In this document: piece after piece, positions 1 through 10,912 of the stretch
Numbering within the stretch: position 1 is the first letter of the stretch
Layout of the letters: the number at the start of each line of letters is the position of its first letter
NCBI GenBank assembly: GCA_949752795.1
Contig: OX457072.1
Span: 1,612,001-1,676,000, forward strand
DNA length: 64,000 nt
Source of the DNA: Hyperoodon ampullatus
Lineage: Eukaryota; Chordata; Mammalia; Artiodactyla; Ziphiidae
Reading direction: 5' to 3'
The notes under the pieces: generated by a model
What the model saw: the letters and a program-made list of their open reading frames with translations, nothing else
What the model was told of the DNA's origin: nothing
The model's database searches: none
Program-made: the position numbers and the translations under genes

Positions 1-460
1 ATGAATTTTTTTTAATGAAGCTACATGTATACCTCATTTTGCTGCACTTTGCCTTATTGCACTTCACAGATATTGTATTTTTTACAAATTGAAGTTTTAT
101 GGCAACCCTGTGTTGAGCAAGTCTATTAGTACCTTTTTTTAACAGCATTTGCTCACTTTATGTCTGAGTCACATTTTGGTAGTACTTGCAATATTTCAAA
201 TGTTTTGGCTATTATCGTATTTTACAGTGATCTGTGATCAGTGATTTTGTATGTGACTGTTGTCATTGTTTTGTGGCACCATGAGTGGTGCCCATGCAAG
301 ACTGTGAGTTTAACTGGTAAATGTTGCGTCTTCCGACTGCTCCACTGTCACGCTGTTCCCCCATCTCTCTCCCTCTCCTCCAGACTTCCTGTTCCTAACA
401 CGCAACAATGTTTGAATTAGGGCAAATAATAACCCTACAATGGTCTCTAAGTGTTTGGAT
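1..460 (+). mobile_element. Tigger1 DNA transposon, 5' part (fragment)
   Basis: The stretch follows the 5' non-coding region of the Tc1/mariner-class Tigger1 transposon in order: cacttcacagatattgt, then the 'caaccctgtgttgagcaag' block, 'cagcatttgctcacttt', 'gtgatctgtgatcagtgat' and finally 'aaccctacaatggtctcta' just before the transposase start. Similarity stops near 460, where the transposase reading frame should begin, so no transposase remains. The left end is cut by the window edge. Family assignment is from memory of the consensus and is quite sure; the exact subfamily is not. Confidence 0.8.
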
Positions 461-779
461 TTTAAGGTTCCCATCTTTATTATTTATTTATTTGGTGGTT
501 GGTTTATTTTATCTTTTTTAAGCTAAGCCTTCAGTTCTCTTGGAGCCAAACCAATACTTGAAAGGGATGTGCTGCTGGGCCGGAGATTGTGTGATGCTTT
601 ACTGTGTACTTCGTCACACAGAAAGTTTCTTGAGGTTGGCGGGTGACCTAGCGTCAGTCTAACCTGTTCTGACCCATTATTCTAACAAAGGAGTCTTATC
701 CTAACACAGGAGGGTTTGGTGGCAAGCGTTCTCACAGCTCTTAAATTCTTGACTCGTCCCCACCAATTTTTGTGGCTTT
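461..779. other. intron, no recognised feature
   Basis: AT-rich upstream DNA between the Tigger1 remnant and the ERV-derived block. I see no convincing coding exon or family-level repeat here. Confidence 0.4.
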
Positions 780-1190
780 TTTTTGGCTTCCAAGATCTCC
801 ATTAGCAATAGCCTTTATCTACTCAAAACAAGACAAACAAGCTCATGCACCTTAACACACCACCAGCAATTCCCAGCAATGAACCATCAGAGCCCTGTAA
901 GTGGGGACTGGGGAGGGGACCTGGAGAATGGGGCCCCAGACAACTGGGAAATGCAGACTGAACCCAGGGCCGGGGACTGGGGTTCTGGATGGAGCCCTCT
1001 GCCTCTGCTCAAGCTGGCCCACTGAGCCCTGGATGAGAAAGCGGATCAGATACCGAGTTCGGAACCGAGAGCTCTCAGAAACGGTGATGAAGACAGTGAG
1101 CTCAGAGGCTTCTCTGGAACCACATCTGTGTTTCTCATTGTCCCCAAAGCCTTCAAAAGTCTCCTCTGGTCCTGCCGTGGGCACCAAATC
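780..1190 (-). mobile_element. ERV leader/internal remnant next to LTR (antisense)
   Basis: Read on the - strand, this lies directly after the LTR at 1191-1581. Two bases past the LTR end is TTTGGTGCCC (complement of 1179-1188), which looks like a retroviral tRNA primer-binding site (TGG start). The following sequence is GC-richer than its surroundings and holds an open antisense frame of about 111 codons (852-1187) with no protein family I recognise. Interpretation as the 5' leader and perhaps the start of the internal region of an old class I endogenous retrovirus is an inference from position. The left edge is a guess; no gag, pol or env motifs were found, so most of the provirus is gone. 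Confidence 0.4.
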
Positions 1191-1581
1191 TGATAAATAA
1201 CGAAAATCAATGGAGTAAATTTTAAGAGCTAATTGGCTTTATTCAAAATGTCATGAATTGAGTGGCACCCCATCTGGCAAATAGAAAGGCGCTCCACTGA
1301 GCTGCAGAAGGGGAATGGTTTTTAAAGGTGGAATGGGGGAAGAAAAAGGAAATTATTAACAAAGAATGCTTTGTTTCAGGGAAGGTCACCCTCCTAAGGG
1401 GAGTTTTAGGGGTCTGTGGGGAGGATTACTCTCTAGCACTGAGCAGCGAATTCCAGGTTGAGTGGTTAAACCATGCGATAGTCCTGGGAGAGACTGAAAC
1501 TGCACTCAGGTTAAGTGTTAAGTGTCTGGTGACGTGGGCTTAGCACAAGGGACTCCATTTGGGCCTGTTGTCCCCTTTTCA
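1191..1581 (-). mobile_element. Antisense ERV long terminal repeat (class I-like)
   Basis: On the - strand the block begins TG and ends CA, is 391 bp long, and contains a TATA-like tttaaa followed further on by an AATAAA polyadenylation signal (complement of 'ggctttattca'), the order expected of an LTR. A primer-binding-site-like TTTGGTGCCC follows two bases beyond its 3' end (1179-1188), which supports a retroviral rather than a MaLR origin. I cannot name the LTR family. No second LTR was found in the window, so the provirus is truncated. Confidence 0.55.
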
Positions 1582-2060
1582 ATAAGTGATGTTAAATTGA
1601 ATTTGACAGAACAATTTTATCATAAAACAGGAAGTTTTAAAGTTTATCATTGATTGTGCAATAACATTGAAGACATCATCTTAACAGTGTTGTCATGTAT
1701 GATGTCAGAAGAAAACTACTGCAAGTGTCATACAAGCAGCTCCCTGGGTAGTGGCTTAGCGGGTAGATTTAATTTGTAGCTTATTAACAGACTTGTTTCT
1801 GAGTGTTTTGTTAGGGTGAATAATGCTGAACTTGAGCTTCCACCACACTTCTCACCAACATCCTGTGGAGTCACACCGGGTCCTAAATCAACAGGCTCCT
1901 GCTAACTAAAGAAAATGGACATTCTGCAGACTCTTAACTATTCTTTTGTCACAGACCATTTAAATTATCCTGAATCATGATTCTGGATGTCAAGGCTGAT
2001 TAAATTGTTCCCACGGGGTTGCCCTTTCTTTCTTTTAGTTAATAAAAGAGTAGTGGTCAA

Positions 2061-2156
2061 TTTCTTTCTTCCTTCCTTTCTTTCTTTCTCTTCCTTTCTT
2101 CCTTCCCTTCCTTCCTTCCTTCCTTCCTTCCTTCTTTCTCCTTTTTTTTTCTTTTT
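2061..2156. repeat. (CTTT)n/(CCTT)n polypyrimidine microsatellite
   Basis: About 95 bases that are almost purely C/T on the + strand, made of irregular cttt and cctt units with a clean run of ttcc repeats near 2110-2130 and ending in a T run. A tetranucleotide microsatellite of this type is likely to vary in length between individuals. The open frame across it is low-complexity and is not a gene. Confidence 0.9.
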
Positions 2157-2162
2157 GGAAAA

Positions 2163-2214
2163 GATATATTACATATATATATTACATATATATATACACA
2201 TATGTTACATATAT
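2163..2214. repeat. (AT)-rich simple repeat with ttacatat units
   Basis: Alternating at/ca repeat with the motif ttacatatata recurring three times, immediately after the CTTT repeat; the two form one compound low-complexity tract. Confidence 0.75.
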
Positions 2215-4847
2215 CAGAATGATACAGAGCAATTGTCCATCAGGTAGAAATATGAAAGCTTCAGTTACTATAAGAGGAAGAAGTCACCTTCCCTTGTGCT
2301 CAGAAATTGAATGCTCAGTCCCTGTCAGTCTCCTGAGTGACCCGCCCCCTAAGTCAGAGGAAGCTGTGTCTGTCCCCGGGATATTATCTCTTTCAATGCT
2401 GCCCTGAAGGAACATCAAATTTAGCCAAGGCTGGTTTGAAATGTTGGCAAAATATTTTTAAAATGCCAATGAGACTAAAATCAATATGAGATGGCCGCAT
2501 ATTTCATCACAGAGACACCAGTTTCAAAGGTGTTGCCAGTAAAAGATAAGAAAATCTTGGAGATTAAAGTCTAAATGTGGCAGAACGACCAGATATATAG
2601 CGTCAATATAATCAGTAGAGTTCTAATGAGTGTCATTAGGATTCAGAATCAACAAAGTTAAGCAACTTCCTTTAGTTTTCCTTGTGGGAGAAAACATGCA
2701 GTTAGTAATCCCACATGTGAAACCATAATTTCCTGAAGGCAACGTTAAGAGGAGCTAATATCTGCCTTTCGCGATGAGTCAGTGTTCACTCCACATGTGA
2801 TGGGATGGAATGGGGTGGGATGGGATGCAGAGAAGTCGGGGGTGAGGTTCCTTATCTGTGGAAAATTTGATCAGGAGAGAGATTGCAGCTACAGTAGGCT
2901 GTGTGCTCACTGGGGTGGATTCTCACCAGGTCATCTAAGATGGATGGATGGTATGTATATGCTCAGATTTTTTTTCTCTGTTTTCCCATCAAAGAGCCAT
3001 TTAATACAGAAATCAGAATCTGTGAACACACACACACACACACACACACGCGCAACATACACATTATACATATTTTTCAAATTTAAAAAAGAAATCTCAA
3101 TGCCAACAAGTACCTATTAGAGCATGCAATAAAATTCGATCTATTCTAAGTAAATATATTTGATTTTTCCCCAGTCAGTTTTAGAGGTAAAAGGGGTCAT
3201 TAGTAAGTAAAATCAAAACAGAAGCTATCGGCTTAATCCTGCTCTTTTTTACATTTGGTTTTATATTTATGAATGAAGCAATGAAGGGTATTTTATGTGT
3301 CTGCTTCTCCTTTTAACCTGTTCTATATTGGAGACAGCCATTCCAAAAATGCTGCTAATAAGATTAGGAAAGGAGAGGGTATGGATACTTCTAAAAATTA
3401 AAAAAAAAAAGTTATAGGTAGGTCACTGTGGTCTAGCTTGCTGTGATTTTATAAAAGAAGGATGAACGAAGGATGATCTTGAGCCTAGAGTGCTTTCTCT
3501 GTCGTTGTCAGAGAGGTTGCTAACTTCACAAGACGTGCTGGAACCCTTCTCTCCAGCTCCTCCTGTGGTGTTTGTTTTCTGCAACAGTCAACAGTCACCC
3601 CTGGGGCCACTGATGTTCCTAAATTTCCCAGGGCTTAAGCTGCAGTAGATGAGGAGGTCCTGGAAGGAAGACTGGTTCCAGTAAAGATGTTGTCTCCAGA
3701 CCCCTGGTGTTGGCCACATGGGGATGGTCCCTCAGTGGCAGCAGTTGTGATAGGTCACCAGCAACAGCAGTGGTGACCTGGCAACAATGAGGTCATGATG
3801 CTGGCAGCTCCTGGGATGGTGACACACAGACCACATGCAGTAGACAGTCTGGTGTTATTAGTTGAAGAATCTCCCAAATGAAAAAGAAAATGAATGATGA
3901 TATTTACCCAAGAACAATATTGGTAAAGAAAAGGGAGAAGTACACTTTATAAACTGAGCTAATTTTTCTCACGAGATTGTCGTTAGGTATACAATATATA
4001 TAAAGGCTATTAAGGACATCATGCCTAACACGCTGTGTAAAATGCAGATTTTTAAAGGCGTTTATCTATCCTGCACCGTAAGTTTTCTTTTACCCTCAAA
4101 ACAACTTTAACAAAAGATTTGCTTCTTACGTATAAAGCACATGTATTGACAAGTCTTAAAGCTTTCATTTTTAGAACAAAAATATCATTTCTTTATTATA
4201 TTACTTTTGAAGTTTATTGCCACTGAGTCTTTGTAAGAAACATCTAGTTGTATGCCTGAATATATTATAATGATTACATGCACAGTTACTGAAATAAAAG
4301 TATGTAAGAATAATAACAAACACCTTTTTTGAAATAGTGAATGAAATGCTTGAATAGACAGAATAACAAGTCATCACCATAATACATAGTGAATTAGTCT
4401 TCTAATTTATAAATCCTATTATGGTTGTCATACATTGGACATACACAAAATAGATTTTGCCGCCTTAATAACCATAGATTCTCAATCCAGATTTCTAATT
4501 TATTTGGTTTGAAATGTAGTTTATCTGCCAACTTGAATCAGCCTACAGTCACCAATCTGGGTGTGTCCCTTATTAATAGTATATTTTTAAATCCCTATTA
4601 TTTTATGTTTATGGTGACCCAAGTATTCTTTAAACTAAATTCTCCACTGGGGATTCGAGACCACACAGGTAGACTGAATATAATCTCAAACTCACATGTA
4701 GACCAATTCATGTTTACAAATTCTCAGGAGAATTAGCTTTTAAATCTTTCATCCGGAGCCGAATTCAAAATGGGCAAATAATGGTAGAAATGTTCATTCT
4801 TACACACACCACGAGCCACTTTTCTCCCTCCCTTGTTACGGTGGAAA
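2215..4847. other. intron, only a CA microsatellite recognised
   Basis: AT-rich unique-looking sequence with a (CA)12 at 3026-3049 and short G-rich 'gggatg' iterations near 2800-2830. I see no exon or clear transposon. Confidence 0.5.
3026..3049. repeat. (CA)n microsatellite
   Basis: Twelve uninterrupted AC/CA dinucleotides followed by cgcg; a probable length-variable marker. Confidence 0.9.
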
Positions 4848-4995
4848 ATCTATTGGCTCTAAAATCAGACAGACCTGGCTTGTCATCTCAGCCTGGCTAT
4901 TTGCTCGCTTTGTGACCCTGTGTGAGTTAACTTCCTTCTCTGAATCTCGGTTCCTGTGAGTGAGAAGGAGAGAACATCTAATTTACAGAATAGGC
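4848..4995 (-). repeat. MIR SINE (antisense)
   Basis: The order 'aaatcagacagacctggctt' ... 'tttgctcgctttgtgacc' ... 'gagttaacttccttctctga' matches the antisense core of the mammalian-wide interspersed repeat (consensus: pick up of a patient-style 'agacctgggtt', 'tgtgaccttgggcaagt', 'taacctctctgag'). It is strongly diverged, as expected for an element of this age. Confidence 0.7.
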
Positions 4996-5899
4996 TGTGA
5001 CAGCGTTGAATGTGACCACATTACCGTAGAAGATTGTAGAAGTGAAAAATAAAGCCTGGGTCCCTTCTTCCCACTTTCTGCTTTCTAACCATCTCTAACT
5101 TGTATTCCTCTCAGTTCTATAACCTCACGTGAGGTCATAGTTGTTTCCTACTGATCGGGATATTTGTCCCTTTCTCTAATTCACTTTGCCTCTAATGATT
5201 ATCCTGGATGAGCAATTTAAAGTGGATAAGTAATCTTTCTGTATAATATTAAAAAACAAAACTTCTCACCTCAAAAGAATCATTCTGTGAGTCAGTCCTT
5301 TTCAGATGCAAAGGAGTTTCATTATTATTGCTTCAAACCAAAGTGCTCTTAATATGGTATTGGTGAAAAGGAGCCTAAGGATATCTAAATTTCATAGGTT
5401 TATGAAGGTTATATTGCTTCATATAAATTATTTTAATTAAATTTGTAATACTTCAATGAAATTAAACATAGATTGATAGACTAAAATTTGCATTGTTCTG
5501 GAAATGAAGACTCATACAAACTAGGTGAAATGAAATAGATAATAATGTGAAAATAAGGCCTATATTATTTATGTAAATACTATCCTACACGTTTAACATA
5601 ATAGATTAAAGAGTGAAAGTTTTGGTCAAAACTGTCATTTTTGTCATTGGTATATTTACTATTTTTCTCCCTTGGAACTGACTTCATCAGTTGTTTTGTA
5701 CCACAGATAGAGAAATCTGCTGTTTAAAAATACGATGTTTCCTCCAACCTGCCCTGGAGAAGTACCGGAGGAGGCCTCGTGGAAAGTCAGGATTTACTGT
5801 AGCGCGTTGATGGTGAGACCACAGTGGAGGCCTCTCAGGGAGCAGTGACCAGGCAGCCCTGCACTTCCCACCCAGGCTCTTGTGAGCGGAGGCCTGGAG

Positions 5900-6700
5900 C
5901 AGCTGGAACTTTCCCACCTATGACCAGCAGTAACAAGGAAATTCTCACCTCGAATAAGAAAAGACAATCAACAGATGCCAACCTTGAAATGTCACAGATG
6001 TTACAATTATCTAACAAGGATTGGGAAGTAGCTGTCATAAAACGGTTTCAGGTCTGTTACAAACAACATTGAAACAAATGAGAAAAGAGAAAGTCTCAGC
6101 AAAAAGCAACTGGAAATTGTAGAACTGAAAATTCAACTGAAATAAAAACTCAGTGGATGGGCTCAAGAGCAGCATGGAGAGGACAGAGGAAAGAACCAAT
6201 TAACTTGAAGACAGAACAATAAAAATTACCCTTTCTGAACTAAAGAGAAAAATTGGTCTGAAAAAAATAAGGGACCCATGAGACTATAATGAAAGATCCA
6301 GCGTTTATATCATCAGAGTCCCAGGAAAAGAGAAAGAGGTCAGAGCTCAAACAGTGCTTGAAGAAATAATGCCTGAAAACTCCCCAAATTTTGCAACTTA
6401 CATAAACCTAAAGAAGTGGGGCAGATCTCAAAAGGATAAACCCAAGAAACCTGTGTTAAGACACATCATAGTCAAATCCTGAAAACTAGAGAAAAAACTT
6501 AAAAGCAGCAAGAAACAATAATACTTTAGGAATAGGGGAAAAACCATTCAAATGATAGTAGAGTTTTCCCCAGAAACAATGGTAACTGGAAGGAAGTGGC
6601 ATGGTATTTTTCAACTGCTGAAGAGAAAGAACTATCAACCCAGATTTCTCTATATATGCCAAAAATATCTTTCAAGAATATCTTTCAGTCGGAAACTTAT
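5900..6700 (+). mobile_element. Ancient L1/HAL1 ORF1 remnant (sense)
   Basis: The + strand resembles an L1/HAL1 ORF1 region, for example 'aagaaataatgcctgaaaac', then 'cccaaattttgcaactt', 'cacatcatagtcaaatcctg', 'aaaagcagcaagaaacaa' and 'ctatcaacccagatttctct'. The ORF1 frame is broken many times, so nothing is coded. It runs into ORF2 3'-end sequence at about 6700, which implies that most of ORF2 is missing between them (HAL1-like structure or deletion). Exact subfamily not known. Confidence 0.65.
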
Positions 6701-7510
6701 GACTCATTAATAAAATGGGCAATAAAAAATGAGCAAAGGATTTGAATAGATGTTTTTATTACAAAAAAGGTGTATAATTGGCCAATAAGGAAAGGAAAAA
6801 ATGCTCAACATCATTAGCCATCAAGGAAATGTATATGAAGACCACAATGAGGTACACTTTATATCCACTGGGATGTTTATAATCAAAAAGACAGATAAGA
6901 ACAAGTGGTCCTGAAGATGTGGAGAAGCTGGGATCCTCGGACAATGCTGGTGAGAACATAGAATGTCCAGCTTCACTGGAACAGCCTGGCAGTCCCAGTT
7001 GTCACTCCTTGGTATATACTCGGGAAAAAGGAGCACGCATGTCCACAGATGTTCATAGCAGCATGATTCTTAGTAGCCAAATCCTATAAACACCCTAAAT
7101 GTGGAGGGAGGGATAAATAAAGTGTGGTATACCCATACAGTAGAATGTTATCTGACAATTTAAGAAACGAAGTATTGATACATGCTACAACATGGATGAA
7201 CCTTAAAAACATCATAGTTAGAAGACAGACACAAAGGACTGCATACTGTGTAATTTCATTTATGTGAAATGTCCATAATAGGCAAATCCATAGAGATAGA
7301 ACATAGATTAAATGCCTAAGGTTAGAATGGGGGGGGATCAGGAGTGAGGGGTTCTAGGTACATTTTGGAACATTGAATACAAATGTCCTAAAATTGATTG
7401 TGATGATGGATGCATAACTGTGAAACTACTAAAAGCATCTAAATTGTACACTTTAAGTGGCTGGTGTTAAGGTATATGAATTACAGCCCTGAAGAGCCAT
7501 TTTTAAAAAG
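6701..7510 (+). mobile_element. L1 (L1M-type) ORF2 3' end and 3' UTR (sense)
   Basis: Recognisable old L1 landmarks in order: 'gcaaaggatttgaatagatg', 'ggccaataaggaaaggaaa', 'atgctcaacatcattagcca', 'gttcatagcagcatgattct', 'acatggatgaaccttaaaaa' and the 3' UTR end 'ttgtacactttaagtgg'. The frame is destroyed. It ends near 7510, about 50 bp before a second L1 begins in the opposite direction, giving a tail-to-tail pair. Confidence 0.8.
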
Positions 7511-7559
7511 ACAGACAATAACCTTTGTATATTCACTTATCTATGAGTATTTCTATATG

Positions 7560-9935
7560 TAACCACCTCTATCTATACTAAGCTAAACATGGGTTCATAC
7601 TGATACCTCCCCGCTGTCTTCCTTGCCCATGGACTGTTCTAGCTGTCCCCCTGCTTGTGTCTGTAAATTCCCACCCCACAGTGAGAAGCTGGTCCCCCAC
7701 AGGTGCTTTTTTAATCTCAGTATGCATGCATAGCAGTGTCAGGATTGTCACTACACCCTCGCGTGGGACAGTTTCATCAAGGAGGGTCTCAGCCCATAGC
7801 CTGTGTCTCTCAGACGCCACTCGTTTCCAAAGTCGCTCAGGCAGCGCGTTTTCCCAGCCCTCTCGGTAAGGGGTTGACGCACACCTGTAATGCAGTTAGA
7901 TTACTTGTCACAGTTCGCTTTGGGCCCCCTAGCTTCCTGATGTGCATATGTGAAGGTGGACTGCTTTTTCTCTGAAGTTCTTTGGGGTTTGACAAATGCA
8001 CAAATGACAAATGGCATGTGTCCATTATGGCTGTATCATAAAGAATGGTCTCCTCGCCCTATAAATCCCTGTGCTTCATCCATTCCACCTCTTCCCTCTG
8101 CCCGAACTCCTGGCAACCACTAGTCGTTTCACTGTCCTTTAGTTTTGCCTTTTCAGAACGTCTTACAGATGGGATCAGAGTATATATCCTTTTCAGACTG
8201 GCTTCTTTTGCTTAGTGATATCCATTTGAGTTTTCTCCATGTCTTTTTGGAGCTGGATAGCTCATTTTTATTTATTTGTTCGTTTATTTATTGTTCATTC
8301 TATGAATAAACAGCATCTTGGTCACTTCAGTTTTTGGCAGTTATGAATAAAGCTGCTATAAACATTTGCGTGCAGCTTTTGCGTAAACATAAATTTTAAA
8401 ATTAGTTGAGTAAATACCTAGGAGTGCAATTCCTGCACTGTGTTAGCTTTGTAAGAGACCCCTGGACTCTCTTTTTGAATTCCCACCAGCAAGGAATGAG
8501 AATTTTTAGTGATGAGAATCCTCCCCAGCATTTGATATTGTCAACATTTTGGGTTTTAGCCATTTTAAAAGGTGTGTAATATTATCTCATTTTTTAACCT
8601 GCAACCCACTAATAAATTTTGTTGAGTACCTTTTCAAGAGCTTTCTTGCTATCTGTATATTCTTTGATGAGGTGTTTGGTCAAATATTTTAGCATTTTTA
8701 AAATTAGGTTGGTTGTTTTCTCGCTGAGTGTTGAGTTCTTTTCATATTTTGGAAACAAGTTCCTATAATATAGATATATTGCAAATATTTTCTTCCAATC
8801 TATGACTTTTTTTCATCCTCTTAACAGTATCTTCTGCAAAGCAGAAGTTTTCAATTTTAATATTTCCTAACATCAAATTTTTTCTTTTATGGACCGTGCT
8901 TTTGGTGTTCCTTTTAAAAGCTCATTGCCAAACCCAAAGTCATACAGGTTTTCTCCTAGAATTTTTATATAAGATTGTGATTATGTTTAGGTCTGTGATT
9001 CAGTCTGTGTTAACGTTTGTGAAAGGATAACATTCATGTTTGGATTCCTTTCTTTCTTCCTTTCTTTCTTTCTTTTTTTTTTTTGTTATTGAAAGACTAT
9101 CCTTTTCTCCATTGAATTGCCTTTGTTCCTTCGTCAAGATCAGATTGACTCTGTTTTTTTTCTTGGTTCTATTTTTGGGCTTGCTGTTCTGTTCCAGTGA
9201 TCTATATGTTTAGTCTTCAAAAAAATTGCGCTGTCTTGATTCCTGTAGCTTTATAGCAAGTCTTGAATCAGGGACCCCGTGTCCTCTGGTTTGGGCCTCC
9301 TGCTTCAACTTCGTGTTGGCCATTAGGGGTTCTCTCTATATGTGTCTGAGAGGTGGCCTCTTGATACCCACAAACAACTTGCTGGGATTTTTATTGGGAT
9401 TGTATTGATTCCATAGATCAAGTTAGGAGGAATTGATATCTTGAAAATATTGAGTCTTATAATCCATGAATATAAAATATCTCTCCTTGTTTATCTTGAT
9501 CATCTTTGATTTCTTTCCTCAGAATTTTATAGTTTTCCACATAGAAAACGTTACTTGTTAGATTTATACCAAAGTATTCCCTTTTTAATAGGCTATTGTA
9601 AATGGTACTGTGATTTTAATTTCAAGTTCCAATTTTCATGGCTGATATACAGGAAAGCAGTTGACTTTTGTATATTAACTGTGTCTCCTGCGACCTTGCT
9701 GTAAATGCGTATTAGTTCCAAGAGATTTTTGTTGGTTCTCTGGGATTTTCTACACAGACAAAGAACAAAGGCGGTTTCCTTTCTCCCTCTCTAGCCCGCA
9801 GGCCTTTCATCCCCTATCGCTGCTCTGCTGCGCTGTAACTATAACTTCAAGCACAAGCTGAAGGTCGGTAGTGCTCGGCGGGGGCTGTGCTGGCCTCAGT
9901 CCCAGGCTCAGAGGAAGAGCGTTGTCTCTGACGAC
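7560..9935 (-). mobile_element. L1 (L1M-type) 3' UTR plus ORF2 3' half (antisense)
   Basis: Read on + as the complement of an L1: 3' UTR pieces ('aaggagggtctcagcccata', 'gtttgacaaatgcacaaat', 'cctggcaaccactagtcg'), then reverse-complement ORF2 ('tatgaataaagctgctataa', 'aattcccaccagcaaggaa', 'agcttttatagcaagtcttg'-like block near 9245, 'gttagatttataccaaagta'). It is about 2.4 kb, 5'-truncated and heavily mutated. The last 150 bp to 9935 are poorly matched, so that edge is uncertain. A ctttctttcctt run at 9047-9084 has expanded inside it. Confidence 0.8.
9047..9084. repeat. (CTTT)n run with T tail inside L1
   Basis: Short pyrimidine repeat within the antisense L1; ctttcttt units ending in a run of twelve or so T. 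Confidence 0.7.
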
Positions 9936-10189
9936 GCCTTCCCTTTCTGCTCCCTATTTTTCAGTATCTTTGCTTCTTTCATCTTATTTCTCCATCTTGT
10001 CTTGGGCCTGTGTGATGGAAAAGGTGGTGGGAATCAGAGACACTTTCATTTCAATCATGATTTGGATCTTGGCCAAGTGACTGTAACTCATTTACATTTT
10101 AGTTTTTTCACTCTTAATTGGGAAAATATTGCCTACGCAGGTGGGATGTTGTGATGATTACGTGTTTGAAATGAAAATGTTTGGGAAAA

Positions 10190-10315
10190 AAACTCTTTAT
10201 TCATTTATTCATTTAGCAGATGATTAACTGATTTAGGCCTGATGCTAAATTCTAAGGATACAACTGTGAACAAGACATAGGTTCAGAACTCAGTCAAGGT
10301 CACGGTGTATTTTAA
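10190..10315 (-). repeat. L2-like fragment (antisense)
   Basis: 'tttattcatttattcattta' followed by 'ctaaggatacaactgtgaac' and 'aagacataggttcagaact' resembles the antisense 3' end of a LINE-2 element (ggcactggggatacagcagtgaacaa type). Diverged and short, so the call is moderate. Confidence 0.5.
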
Positions 10316-10344
10316 TAAACAATCACGAGTGCTATGAGACCCGT

Positions 10345-10361
10345 AAGGGCACATACTATTT
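10345..10361. repeat. target-site duplication (left) of L1
   Basis: aagggcacatactattt, repeated with one mismatch at 10896-10912; brackets the antisense L1. Confidence 0.85.
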
Positions 10362-10895
10362 GTTTATTTATTTATTTATTTATTTTTAATAGATCTTTAT
10401 TGGAGTATAATTGCTTCACAATACTGTGTTAGTTTCTATTGCACAACAAAGCAAATCAGCCATATGCATACATATATCCCCATATCCCCTCCCTCTTGCA
10501 TCTCCCTCTCACCCTCCCTATCCCCCCTCTAGGTGGTCACAAAGCACCACCGAGCTGGTCTCCCTGTGCTATGCGGCTGCTTCCCACTAGCCGACTATTT
10601 TACCTTCGGTAGTGTATATATGTCGGTGCTACTCTCACTTCAACCCAGCTTCCCCCTCTTACCCCATGTCCTCAAGTCCATTCTCTATAACTACATCTCT
10701 ATTCCTGCTCTGCAACTAGGTTCATCAGTACCAGGTTTTATTTTAGATTCCATATATATGTGTTAGCATACAGTATTTGTTTTTCTCTTTCTGATTTACT
10801 TCAATCTGTATGACAGACTCTAGGTCCATCCACCTCACTACAAATAACTCAATTTCGTTTCTTTTTATGGCTGAGTAATATTCCACTGTATATAT
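10362..10895 (-). mobile_element. Young 5'-truncated L1 (antisense), cetacean/artiodactyl type
   Basis: On + it begins with a T-rich tail (ttta repeats), then the complement of a cetartiodactyl L1 3' end: 'tattggagtataattgcttc', 'ccctctaggtggtcacaaag', 'ggctgcttcccactagccg', 'gactctaggtccatccacct' and 'ggctgagtaatattccact'. It is flanked by a 17-bp target-site duplication (10345-10361 and 10896-10912, one mismatch). The body is a single 534-bp 3' fragment, so it was dead on arrival. It landed a few dozen bases after an L2-like fragment. Confidence 0.9.
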
Positions 10896-10912
10896 AAGGG
10901 CACATAGTATTT
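10896..10912. repeat. target-site duplication (right) of L1
   Basis: aagggcacatagtattt; matches 10345-10361 at 16 of 17 positions. Confidence 0.85.

Noticed and set aside
2061..2250. Ser/Phe/Leu-rich open frame
   Set aside because: It is a translation of the CTTT/AT simple repeats.
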